Source of the DNA: Sphingomonas mucosissima
GTDB lineage: Bacteria > Pseudomonadota > Alphaproteobacteria > Sphingomonadales > Sphingomonadaceae
Direction: 5' to 3'
Length of the DNA: 64,000 nucleotides
Assembly: GCF_002197665.1 (NCBI RefSeq)
Contig: NZ_NBBJ01000006.1
Coordinates: forward strand, 62,001 to 126,000
This document shows positions 54,318 through 61,552 of the stretch, one piece after another. Position numbers and translations under genes: made by a program. The notes under the pieces are model-generated. The model saw only the letters and a program-made list of their open reading frames with translations. It was not told the DNA's origin and made no database searches. Within the stretch, counting starts at the first letter, position 1. Each line of letters starts with the position of its first letter.

Positions 54318-55039
54318 TCGGCGAGCAGCTAACGCTCGATCTCGATGGCTGGGAAGGGCCGCTCGATCTCTTGCTCAATCTGGCGCGGGCGCAGAAGGTT
54401 GATCTGAAAGAGATTTCGATCCTCGCGCTGGTTGAACAATATCTTGCCTATGTGGAGCGTGCCAGAACGCTGCAGCTGGAATTGGCCGCGGATTATCTCG
54501 TGATGGCGGCGTGGCTTGCGTATCTGAAATCGGCGCTTTTGCTGCCGCGTGATCCCGAGATCGAGCCAAGTCCGGAAGAGCTCGCGCTGCGTCTCCAGTT
54601 GCGGCTGGAGCGGCTGTCGGCGATGCGGGAGGCAGGGGCGCGGCTGATGGCGCGGGATCGGCTTGGGCGCGATGTATTCAGGCGTGACGCGCCTGAGGGG
54701 CTGCGCACGGCGCGCAAGGCAAGCTGGTCCGCCGGCATCTTCGATCTCATCTCCGCTTATGGACGGGTCAGCGCCCGTACACGCCCCGTCATGCATGTGG
54801 TACAGGATCGGGAGGTCATGACGCTGGATGCGGCGATCGCGCGGATCGCGGCGTTGATCGGATCGACGATCGACTGGACAATGATCGAAACCTTCTTGCC
54901 GGAGGGCGCAGGCGAGGCGCTGCGGCGCTCGGCCCTCGCGTCCAGCTTTCTCGCGGCCTTGGAACTGGCGCGGCAAGGCAAGGTGGAGCTGCATCAGCGC
55001 GGGCCATTCGAGCCGCTGTACCTGCGCGTGCCTGCGTGA
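54314..55039 (+). CDS. scpA: Segregation and condensation protein A
   Basis: A 241-residue kleisin linking SMC heads in chromosome condensation. N-terminal LDLDGWEGPLDLLLNLARAQKVDL is the family signature; the C-terminal winged-helix part ends ELHQRGPFEPLYLRV. GTG start overlaps nagZ; the stop overlaps the scpB GTG. Confidence 0.93.
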   Translation: MIGEQLTLDLDGWEGPLDLLLNLARAQKVDLKEISILALVEQYLAYVERARTLQLELAADYLVMAAWLAYLKSALLLPRDPEIEPSPEELALRLQLRLERLSAMREAGARLMARDRLGRDVFRRDAPEGLRTARKASWSAGIFDLISAYGRVSARTRPVMHVVQDREVMTLDAAIARIAALIGSTIDWTMIETFLPEGAGEALRRSALASSFLAALELARQGKVELHQRGPFEPLYLRVPA

Positions 55040-55611
55040 CACCGGCGGACGATTTCGCGCGAGCGGTGGAAGCCGTGCTTTTTGCTGCCGACGAGCCGAT
55101 GTCGATCGACGGAATTCGGGCGCATGTGGGCAAGGGAGACGTGCGCGGGGCGCTGGAGCGGCTCGCGGTCGATTACGCGGGGCGGGGCATCAACCTGGTC
55201 CGCCGGGGTGATCGCTGGCTCTTCCAGACCGCCGGCGACATGGCGCATTTTCTTCGCCGCAGCCGGGAAGAGGTCCGCCGGCTCAGCCGCGCAGCGATCG
55301 AGACGCTGGCGATCATCGCCTATCACGAGCCGGTCACGCGCGCCGAGATCGAGGCGATCCGCGGCGTGCAGATTTCCAAGGGAACGCTCGACGTGCTGAT
55401 GGACGCTGGCTGGGTCCGGCCAATGGGCCGGCGAGAGGTGCCGGGGCGACCGCTTACCTTTGCAACGACACCGGGGTTTTTAACGCATTTCGGCCTGGAG
55501 TCTCGCCGTGACCTGCCGGGGATCGAGGATTTGCGCGCGGCCGGCCTGCTGGACCCGATTGATCTCGCGACGGAAGAACTGGCGGTGGAAAAGCCCGGCG
55601 ATGACGACTAG
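55036..55611 (+). CDS. scpB: Segregation and condensation protein B
   Basis: A 191-residue partner of ScpA with two winged-helix domains: AVEAVLFAADEPMSID, then LSRAAIETLAIIAYHEPVTRAEIEAIRGV (split by position 90-120), and the second repeat GRREVPGRPLTFATTPGFL. GTG start in a GTGA overlap with scpA. Confidence 0.93.
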   Translation: MTPADDFARAVEAVLFAADEPMSIDGIRAHVGKGDVRGALERLAVDYAGRGINLVRRGDRWLFQTAGDMAHFLRRSREEVRRLSRAAIETLAIIAYHEPVTRAEIEAIRGVQISKGTLDVLMDAGWVRPMGRREVPGRPLTFATTPGFLTHFGLESRRDLPGIEDLRAAGLLDPIDLATEELAVEKPGDDD

Positions 55612-55637
55612 ATGGGCGCGACTTCAGGAGAATCCTA

Positions 55638-55877
55638 ATGGGTAGCTTCAGCCTCCCGCATATTCTTGTTCTGGCAATCGTTGCGGTCCTCCTGCTCGGC
55701 GGCGGCCGCTTTTCGAGCCTGATGGGCGACGTCGCGAAGGGCGTGAAGAACTTCAAGAAAGGCATGTCCGAGGAAGACGAGGACGCGGCTGTAAAGCCGG
55801 CACAGCGCATCGAGGCGCAGCAGGCAGCACGGCCCGCGTCTGAAACTGTGGTTCAGGACGACAAGGTGGCGCGCTGA
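55638..55877 (+). CDS. tatA: Twin-arginine translocase subunit TatA
   Basis: A 79-residue pore-forming subunit with a short N-terminal membrane helix (ILVLAIVAVLLLGGGRF), the glycine hinge and an amphipathic helix (KGVKNFKKGM), then an acidic/Ala-rich tail. AGGAGAAT precedes the ATG. Forms a tatABC operon and serves exported proteins such as the DUF1501 product in this window. Confidence 0.95.
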   Translation: MGSFSLPHILVLAIVAVLLLGGGRFSSLMGDVAKGVKNFKKGMSEEDEDAAVKPAQRIEAQQAARPASETVVQDDKVAR

Positions 55878-55904
55878 TCTGACATTCGCCGGACGGCGCG
55901 ACTC

Positions 55905-56324
55905 ATGCTCGACTTCAATTTCTCGGAGATGGCGGTTGTGGCGCTTGTGGCGCTACTCGTCATCGGCCCCAAGGACTTGCCCAAGGCGCTGCGGGTGCTT
56001 GGTTATTGGGTGGGGAAGGCGCGCGGCGTTGCGCGCCAGTTTCGTGCCGGATTCGACGAAATGGTCCGTGAGGCCGAGCTCGCCGACATGGAAAAGAAGT
56101 GGAAGGAGGAGAATGAGCGGATCATGCGTGAGCATCCGATGCTGACGCCCGCCGCGCCTGCTCATGGCGAGCTGGCCTCCTTCGAGGCTCCAGCGTCCGA
56201 TCTGCCATGTGAGGATCCGACCCGTGCCGAGGGGTCGGCCGAGGCGATCATGGTGGAGCGCCCCGAGGTCATGGCTGGGCCAGCGTCAGAGCCACCCCTG
56301 CCGCAAGACAAGGCCGCGTCGTGA
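55905..56324 (+). CDS. tatB: Twin-arginine translocase subunit TatB
   Basis: A 139-residue substrate-receptor subunit: MLDFNFSEMAVVALVALLV with the TatB-type glutamate early in the membrane helix, GPKDLPKALRVLGYWVGKAR, a long amphipathic helix and a variable Pro/Ala-rich tail. Stop overlaps the tatC GTG. Confidence 0.94.
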   Translation: MLDFNFSEMAVVALVALLVIGPKDLPKALRVLGYWVGKARGVARQFRAGFDEMVREAELADMEKKWKEENERIMREHPMLTPAAPAHGELASFEAPASDLPCEDPTRAEGSAEAIMVERPEVMAGPASEPPLPQDKAAS

Positions 56325-57094
56325 GCACTGCCGGCGAACTGGACGATAGCCGGGCACCGCTACTCGATCACCTCATCGAGCTGCGGCGGCGTCTGCTGTA
56401 TTGCATGGCCGCGATCGTCCTCACCTTTTTCGTCTGCTATTATTTCGCGGAGACGATCTTTGCGTTTCTCGTTCAGCCGTTGTTGGCGGCCGGGCAGACG
56501 CGGCTGATCTATACCGAGATCTTCGAGGCCTTCTTCGTTCAGGTGAAGGTGGCATTCTTTGCCGCGATGATGGCGTCTTTCCCCATCATCGCCAATCAGC
56601 TATGGCAGTTCGTCGCCCCCGGGCTCTATCGCAACGAGAAGCGGGCGTTGTTGCCCTTCCTTCTGGCAACGCCGGTGCTGTTTCTGAGTGGCGCCGCCAT
56701 GGCCTATTACATCGCCGTGCCGATGGCGCTCCACTTCCTGCTGAGCTTCCAGGGTGATGTCGGCGGGGTAAATCAGGAAGCCTTGCCGGCGATCGGCAAT
56801 TACCTGTCGTTCATCATGCAGTTCCTGTTCGGCTTCGGCGTCGCCTTTCTGCTTCCCGTGCTGCTGATGCTGCTCGAGCGTGGTGGGATCGTCACCCGCC
56901 AGCAGCTTGTATCTGCCCGGCGCTACGCGATCGTCGGCGCGTTCGCCATTGCGGCGGTGCTGACGCCGCCCGATGTCGGGTCGCAGTTGTTGCTCGCGAT
57001 CCCGCTGTGCTTTCTTTACGAGCTTGCCCTGGTCGGCATCTGGTTCACCGAGCGCAAACGCGCACGCGCGAGCGAGCAGCTTTCCGCAGAATAG
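56321..57094 (+). CDS. tatC: Twin-arginine translocase subunit TatC
   Basis: A 257-residue polytopic membrane protein with six predicted helices. Signature parts: LLDHLIELRRRLLY at the N-terminus, the first-loop YTEIFEAFFVQVKVAFFAA, FVAPGLYRNEKRALLPF, and ADE-like ALTPPDVG variant AAVLTPPDVGSQLLLAIPL. GTG start within the tatB stop overlap. Confidence 0.95.
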   Translation: MSTAGELDDSRAPLLDHLIELRRRLLYCMAAIVLTFFVCYYFAETIFAFLVQPLLAAGQTRLIYTEIFEAFFVQVKVAFFAAMMASFPIIANQLWQFVAPGLYRNEKRALLPFLLATPVLFLSGAAMAYYIAVPMALHFLLSFQGDVGGVNQEALPAIGNYLSFIMQFLFGFGVAFLLPVLLMLLERGGIVTRQQLVSARRYAIVGAFAIAAVLTPPDVGSQLLLAIPLCFLYELALVGIWFTERKRARASEQLSAE

Positions 57095-57099
57095 CAAAA

Positions 57100-57129
57100 C
57101 GGCGGAGGCGATCTTGGTCGCATCCGCCG
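57100..57129. terminator. Terminator between tatC and the entericidin gene
   Basis: CGGCGGAGGCGAT pairs with GTCGCATCCGCCG over 12 of 13 positions around a CTTG loop. On the minus strand the stem is followed by GTTTTG, so it ends the entericidin transcript; on the plus strand it lies 6 bases after the tatC stop and may end that operon too. Confidence 0.75.
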
Positions 57130-57156
57130 CTGCTAACACTGTGGAAAAAGCGAAGC

Positions 57157-57291
57157 TTACTTCGCGCCGTCTGCAGTCTTGGCGACGGTGTTGCCCGCCG
57201 AGGAAACGTCGCGGCCCACACCTTCCACCGTGTTGCACGCGCTGATCAGCAAGGCACCCGCTACTGCCAGCACACCCATCATCTTTTTCAT
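57157..57291 (-). CDS. Entericidin A/B family lipoprotein
   Basis: A 44-residue lipoprotein: MKKMMGVLAVAGALLISAC with lipobox Cys19, then NTVEGVGRDVSSAGNTV, the entericidin signature. AGGAGGACGT precedes the ATG; the frame open to 57357 is spurious upstream. Entericidins are small membrane peptides linked to stress-phase lysis or envelope stress. A GGAAC at 57355-57351 with CATT 16 bases on is a poor EcfG-like match upstream, worth noting only because of the stress locus next door. Confidence 0.85.
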   Translation of the reverse strand: MKKMMGVLAVAGALLISACNTVEGVGRDVSSAGNTVAKTADGAK

Positions 57292-57384
57292 ACGTCCTCC
57301 TGTAAACACAACTGATCTGCCATCATCGCAAATGCGCGATGCAGTTGTTCGTTCCAACGGCGTTATGAAAGAGAGCGGACGTAA

Positions 57385-57480
57385 TAAGGCCCGGAAGCGT
57401 CACCGGGGGGGGAGGGTTGACGCTTCCGGGCCTATGTCGTGGATAGCGAGAGCGGGGGGGCATAAGGTCGCTATCCGAAG
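57385..57480 (-). ncRNA. Candidate stress-induced small RNA with two C-rich-loop hairpins
   Basis: Read on the minus strand from about 57480. Hairpin 1: GGATAGCGA / TCGCTATCC (57476-57468 and 57449-57441) with an 18-base loop containing seven consecutive C. Hairpin 2: a perfect 16-pair stem (57433-57418 and 57402-57387) with loop ACCCTCCCCCCCCGG, followed by TTATT, suiting a terminator. The promoter at 57510-57486 has the EcfG form. No start codon with a plausible frame exists. C-rich loops in bacterial small RNAs often pair with Shine-Dalgarno sequences. The region lies between the entericidin and kinase genes. Confidence 0.6.
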
Positions 57481-57485
57481 AGTAG

Positions 57486-57510
57486 AACGCCACTTCGCAA
57501 TGGCGGTTCC
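57486..57510 (-). promoter_or_regulatory. EcfG-type promoter GGAAC-N16-CGTT
   Basis: On the minus strand GGAAC (57510-57506) and CGTT (57489-57486) are separated by 16 bases, an exact match to the known alphaproteobacterial general-stress sigma factor consensus. Transcription would start near 57478-57480, directly at the first hairpin of the candidate small RNA. ecfG itself is 3 kb away. Confidence 0.7.
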
Positions 57511-57567
57511 AAGAAGATCACGGATTTTTTCCGGCGCGTAGTTAACGCGATTTGCGCTCGCGTGTGC

Positions 57568-59157
57568 TCAATCTTTGCCGAGAACGGCGATTGAAATTTC
57601 ATAGGCGCCGGTGAGGGGATCATGATGCAGCGGCGCGCGCAGCTGACGCGAAAGCCCTTCGATCACACGGCCGAAGCGGGTAGCGAGGCCATCGCGAAGG
57701 AGCGGCCCGTCAATCAGGGCAGGGGATGATACCCGCAGCGTTGCGCGATCGACCTCGCTTGCTCCCTTGACTGACAGGCGCAGATGAGCGGCCGGATCGC
57801 AGGTCACCGCCAGTTCAATCAGTTCCGTCGCGAGAAAGGCAACGGCGACGGCCACATCCTGTGAAACGAGATAAGGATCGGTATCTAACTGGATTCGAAG
57901 CTGGATGCCCTCAGCAGCCGTCGCCCTGATGTTGGAAGCGAGCTCACCCAGCATCGGCCGAAGACCTAGGCCGCGGTTTTCCTCCATCTCAGCAAAGTGA
58001 TTGCGATGAACAACCGCGAGCGCATCGACGCGGCGCTGAATGGAGGCATAGGCTTGCGCCGCCTCTGGCGAGCGCGCGCCGCGTGCGTGAAAATTGATGA
58101 GCGACGAGATGACCTGAAGATTGTTCTTCACGCGGTGGTGAACTTCGCGCGTGAGCTTGGTCTGTCGCACCAGCCCTTCGGCAAGCCCCGCCTCGTGAAT
58201 GGCGACGGTTCGGGTGAGTGCCCTGAACGTCTCGCCAAGCTCCCGAAGCTCTTGCGCGGGCAGGGCGCGGATCACGGCCGGATCGGGTTCCTCGCCCGGC
58301 GTGAAGGCGGCGACGTGGGCGCGCAACTGCCGCAACGGCCGGATCAGCAGGCGATCAACGACAAACCAGGCGATCCCGGCCGCCGCAGCCCACATCACCA
58401 GCGGTAGAAGCAATGCGATGACCAGCGGGGACGTAATTGGCGCTGAGCGCACCTGCATTGCCAAGGACAACTCGCCGATTCCCAGATCGGTCACATTGCT
58501 TTCCCGCCGCTCAAAGGCGTGTTCCCTCGGCATCGGCTCAAGGATGAGTTCCTCACCCTGCCGTTTGAGCTGGGCGGCGTAAGCGGGGGTAAAGCCGCTG
58601 GGACGGCTCAACTCGGCGATAAAGCTCTTGGGGAAAAAGGCCGATGCGGCGACACTTCCTGAGCGGCCGACAACCCCGAGCAACAAGCCATTTCCCGGCA
58701 CGATCCGCGCAGCAACTGCGGAGTTTCGAGCCGCACGTGCGACTTCCAGCCCGCGCGGAAAATTGCTGCCGCACAACAGGCGGCCGCGCCGATCAAAGAC
58801 GGCAAAACGTGCGCCGTTGAAGGATTGCTGCGCAAAGACGCCCTGAACCCGCGCGCAACTCGGTGTGTCCAGCGGATCACTTTCAAGTGCATCAACGGCG
58901 ACGCGAAGCGCGGTCATGTCGCCGATCAACTCGATCGCGATGGCGCGGCTGCTTTCGGCGGAGGCAACGCGCAGGCTGGCCCTAGCTTCCGCATCGGCGA
59001 TCTGCGTGATCCGCAGCGTTGCGAAAAGAGCGATGATAGCCAGCGGCAGAAGCGCGATGGAGACAATGATGAGCAGCTTCGCGCCGGTCGGCCAGCGCAT
59101 CAACAGCGTCGGCGTCATCGCGCCAGTGCGCGAATCTTCCGGCGCCTGCGTGGTCAT
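57568..59157 (-). CDS. HWE/HisKA_2-type sensor kinase-like protein (PhyP-like)
   Basis: A 529-residue inner membrane sensor: two membrane segments (about 28-48 and 245-275) enclose a periplasmic domain, followed by a HAMP-like linker and a HisKA_2 helix pair with EVHHRVKNNLQVISSLI (phosphoacceptor likely His341). The ATP-binding part is degenerate: the N-box region reads ELIELAVTCD without its Asn, and I see no DxGxG. It begins 9 bases after nepR, so the two are co-transcribed. In Sphingomonas melonis Fr1 the kinase-like protein PhyP in this locus acts as a negative regulator/phosphatase on PhyR; orthology is inferred. Confidence 0.82.
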   Translation of the reverse strand: MTTQAPEDSRTGAMTPTLLMRWPTGAKLLIIVSIALLPLAIIALFATLRITQIADAEARASLRVASAESSRAIAIELIGDMTALRVAVDALESDPLDTPSCARVQGVFAQQSFNGARFAVFDRRGRLLCGSNFPRGLEVARAARNSAVAARIVPGNGLLLGVVGRSGSVAASAFFPKSFIAELSRPSGFTPAYAAQLKRQGEELILEPMPREHAFERRESNVTDLGIGELSLAMQVRSAPITSPLVIALLLPLVMWAAAAGIAWFVVDRLLIRPLRQLRAHVAAFTPGEEPDPAVIRALPAQELRELGETFRALTRTVAIHEAGLAEGLVRQTKLTREVHHRVKNNLQVISSLINFHARGARSPEAAQAYASIQRRVDALAVVHRNHFAEMEENRGLGLRPMLGELASNIRATAAEGIQLRIQLDTDPYLVSQDVAVAVAFLATELIELAVTCDPAAHLRLSVKGASEVDRATLRVSSPALIDGPLLRDGLATRFGRVIEGLSRQLRAPLHHDPLTGAYEISIAVLGKD

Positions 59158-59166
59158 GAAGGGGTT

Positions 59167-59334
59167 TTAATCTAGCTTGCTGAGAAGGGAAATCATCTCG
59201 TCCGGCACGGACTCGTCGATTGTCTTCTGATATATTGACCGTAGCGCTGCGCCCATATCCCGATCCTTGGACTGCACCGCGGTGCCGCCCTTTGTCTTGA
59301 CCGGTTTTTTCGGCGCTTCCTTTTCCGAAACCAA
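59167..59334 (-). CDS. nepR: Anti-sigma factor NepR
   Basis: A 55-residue protein too short for most gene callers. After a Lys-rich N-terminus (VSEKEAPKKPVKTK) comes the NepR core GAALRSIYQKTIDESVPDEM and ISLLSKLD. It sequesters EcfG until phosphorylated PhyR binds it. The start is TTG 59334, with AGGGGGC seven bases upstream and no in-frame ATG nearby. It is divergent from phyR and followed closely by the kinase-like gene. An EcfG-type promoter at 59459-59435 suggests autoregulation. Confidence 0.88.
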   Translation of the reverse strand: MVSEKEAPKKPVKTKGGTAVQSKDRDMGAALRSIYQKTIDESVPDEMISLLSKLD

Positions 59335-59434
59335 CGCTAAGCCCCCTGAACCACCCGTTCCGCGTGACGATGAATTTCTCTTGGCCTGATACGGCCCGCG
59401 GCGCCAGCCTGTTGATCAAGGCTGGCGACGGTGA

Positions 59435-59459
59435 AACCAAAAAGCCGCTCGTTGGTTCC
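59435..59459 (-). promoter_or_regulatory. Candidate EcfG promoter of nepR, GGAAC-N16-GGTT
   Basis: Minus-strand GGAAC (59459-59455) and GGTT (59438-59435), 16 bases apart: one base from GGAAC-N16-CGTT and keeping the GTT core. It would give a leader of about 90 bases to the nepR TTG. It lies in the 248-base nepR/phyR divergent region, where nothing else was found; a second GGAAC at 59361 has a spacing of 20 and is not counted. Confidence 0.5.
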
Positions 59460-59582
59460 ACCTGTCGGCGACGAATTGCGTCGTCGGGCGTCATGCGTCC
59501 GCGGGGGTTTGTCGAAGAAGTTGATCAATCCGGGCGCGGCGCGCAAAGCCACGCCTTCATCTATTGGGAGTCGTTCCGCCTC

Positions 59583-60380
59583 ATGTCGCTTGGACAACAG
59601 CTCGCCCCGCATCTGCCCTTCCTTCGTCGGTATGGGCGGGCGCTCACCGGCAGCCAATCGCACGGCGACAAATATGTGCGTGCCACGCTGGAGGCGATCG
59701 TTGCGGCGCCCAACGAATTTCCCCGCGACGTGGATCCGCGGCTGGGGCTCTACCGCACCTTCCAGGTGATCTGGAATTCCACCAACGACGGCGAGCAGGC
59801 TGACCCGGGCGATGTTGACGATCAGGAGTCGATCGCCCGTGCACGGCTGGCGCGCATGACGCCCTTGTCGCGGCAGGCGCTGCTGCTCACCGCGATGGAA
59901 GGGTTTACGGTCGAAGACGCCGCTTACCTGGTCGACACCACGCCCAGCGAAGTAGAGGCACTGGTTGCCGAGGCGCTGTCCGAAATCGAGAAGCAGACCC
60001 GCGCACGGGTGCTCATCATCGAGGATGAGCCGATCATCGCCATGGATATCGAAACCATTGTGCGTGATCTTGGCCATGAAGTGACCGGCGTGGCGGTCAC
60101 CCGTGATGAGGCCGTCGCGCTCGCCATGGAGGATCGCCCCGGCCTGGTGCTAGCGGACATTCAGCTTGCCGATGACAGCTCGGGCATCGACGCGGTGAAG
60201 GACATTCTTCAGGAATTCCAGGTGCCGGTGATCTTCATCACGGCGTTCCCCGAGCGGCTGCTGACCGGCGAGCGGCCCGAGCCGACGTTCCTGATCACCA
60301 AGCCGTTCCAGCGATCAACGGTGAAGGCGGCAATCAGCCAGGCCTTGTTCTTTGATCAATCAACCGCGCCGGTTTCGTAA
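59583..60380 (+). CDS. phyR: Response regulator PhyR (sigma-factor mimic)
   Basis: A 265-residue anti-anti-sigma factor. Residues 1-125 mimic an ECF sigma factor (LGQQLAPHLPFLRRYGRAL, MTPLSRQALLLTAMEGF, TPSEVEALVAEAL). Residues about 140-260 form a receiver with the acidic residues Glu147/Asp148/Glu149 in IEDEP, phosphoacceptor Asp192 in LADIQLAD, Thr in FITAFP and Lys in LITKPF. When phosphorylated it binds NepR and frees EcfG. ATG 59583 is used; the upstream open frame (59364) is not PhyR-like. Divergent from nepR. Confidence 0.95.
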   Translation: MSLGQQLAPHLPFLRRYGRALTGSQSHGDKYVRATLEAIVAAPNEFPRDVDPRLGLYRTFQVIWNSTNDGEQADPGDVDDQESIARARLARMTPLSRQALLLTAMEGFTVEDAAYLVDTTPSEVEALVAEALSEIEKQTRARVLIIEDEPIIAMDIETIVRDLGHEVTGVAVTRDEAVALAMEDRPGLVLADIQLADDSSGIDAVKDILQEFQVPVIFITAFPERLLTGERPEPTFLITKPFQRSTVKAAISQALFFDQSTAPVS

Positions 60381-60421
60381 ATCGATACGGAGCCAAAACG
60401 AGGCTGAGGGGTTGAGCAGGC

Positions 60422-60565
60422 ATGGCAAACGAAAACGAACGTATCGAAGTGACGACGGACGAGGCGCGAGCCGGTAGCACGCCGCACATGACGCGCTACA
60501 TCCTGCCAATGTCCCTCGTCCTTGTTGTGGTGATCTTCGCCTTCATCCTCTTTGCACGGCAGTAA
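60422..60565 (+). CDS. 47-residue single-span membrane protein
   Basis: A short gene between phyR and ecfG. The N-terminal 24 residues are soluble and charged (ANENERIEVTTDEARAG), then comes one strong membrane helix, ILPMSLVLVVVIFAFILF, ending ARQ. ATG 60422 has AGCAGG just upstream. It starts 41 bases after phyR and ends about 100 bases before ecfG, so probable co-transcription. I do not recognise a named family; a role in stress signalling at the membrane is speculation from position. Confidence 0.75.
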   Translation: MANENERIEVTTDEARAGSTPHMTRYILPMSLVLVVVIFAFILFARQ

Positions 60566-60668
60566 GCAGCGGACGATGTTAACGGAGCGGCTGGCTAATC
60601 GCGCCGACGATGCCTATCTTGCGCAAAGAACACCGGAACTTGCCGGTGCGGGGAAGAAGCGACACGAC

Positions 60669-61310
60669 ATGACCGAAACTGAACCGCGCACGATGGACGC
60701 GGCCGATGAGGTGTCGGTCGAACACGTTTCTTTGTCGGACCCCGAGTTCAAGAAGCAGCTGGCGCAGGTGATCCCGCACCTTCGCGCTTTTGGCCGATCG
60801 CTCTCGGGCAATCGCGATCTTGCAGACGATCTGGTGCAGGAAACATTGCTGAAGGCCTGGGCGGCGCGGAAGCGCTTTCAGGCGGGCACCAACATGCGCG
60901 CCTGGACCTTCATCATCCTGCGGAACCTGTACCTCTCGCAAATGCGCCGCGCGCGCTTCAAGGGTGAGTGGGACGATCTGGTAGCGGATCGTTTGCTCGC
61001 CGCCCCCGCCAGCCAGGACAAGCACGTCGAGCTGGCAGATATGCAGCGCGCGCTGCTTCACCTGCCACAGCCACAGCGCGAGGCGCTGATCCTGGTTGGA
61101 GCGGGCGGCTTCGCTTATGAAGAAGCGGCTGAGATCTGCGGCGTGGCAGTTGGCACTATCAAGAGCCGCGTCGCGCGTGGCCGGGTGGCGCTTGAAACAC
61201 TGATGAGCGGCAGTGACATGACGTCCCGTACGGACCACACCATCACGAGTGTGAAGCCGACACTTGACGAGATCATGGATGAGGTGGACGAGCTCAGCCG
61301 GGATCGCTGA
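60669..61310 (+). CDS. ecfG: General stress response ECF sigma factor EcfG
   Basis: A 213-residue ECF15-type sigma factor. Region 2 contains LSGNRDLADDLVQETLLKAW and NMRAWTFIILRNLYLSQMRR; region 4 contains LPQPQREALILVGAGGFAYE and IKSRVARGRVALE. It directs RNA polymerase to GGAAC-N16/17-CGTT promoters and is held by NepR. Start ATG 60669 gives TETEPRTMDAADEV; ATG 60579 is an alternative that would add 30 residues. Runs in the same direction as phyR. Confidence 0.93.
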   Translation: MTETEPRTMDAADEVSVEHVSLSDPEFKKQLAQVIPHLRAFGRSLSGNRDLADDLVQETLLKAWAARKRFQAGTNMRAWTFIILRNLYLSQMRRARFKGEWDDLVADRLLAAPASQDKHVELADMQRALLHLPQPQREALILVGAGGFAYEEAAEICGVAVGTIKSRVARGRVALETLMSGSDMTSRTDHTITSVKPTLDEIMDEVDELSRDR

Positions 61311-61322
61311 GCTCGCTTGCCT

Positions 61323-61505
61323 TCACTGGCGTTGACTGGTTATTCGGTCGAGCCGCGCCAATGCTCTTGCGAGCTCATCGGGCAGCCCCCGGCGCTCCAC
61401 ATAGGTAAATCGCAGCGACTCGCCGATCGCGTCGGTGATGCGCGGGCGTGGGACGAAATACTCGCCGCCGCCGCGCTCTCCTGAGTGATGTTCATGTCCC
61501 ATCAT
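61323..61505 (-). CDS. Small hypothetical protein next to ecfG
   Basis: A 60-residue frame (59 from Met2) starting HEHHSGERGGGEYFVPRPR, then LPDELARALARLDRI. It converges with ecfG 12 bases away. The composition and the amphipathic C-terminal helix look like a real protein, but I recognise no family and saw no clear promoter. Could be a spurious frame. Confidence 0.45.
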   Translation of the reverse strand: MMGHEHHSGERGGGEYFVPRPRITDAIGESLRFTYVERRGLPDELARALARLDRITSQRQ

Positions 61506-61552
61506 AGCCGCTAGAACGGGCGACTGGGCCGAAAGGTTTCAACGCAATTCTG

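Noticed and set aside
57351..57355. GGAAC upstream of the entericidin gene
   Set aside because: The base 16 positions on is CATT rather than CGTT, missing the GTT core; kept only as a note.
59333..59361. GGAAC...CGTT pair just before nepR (minus strand)
   Set aside because: Spacing is 20 bases, too long for EcfG, and the CGTT overlaps the nepR start codon.
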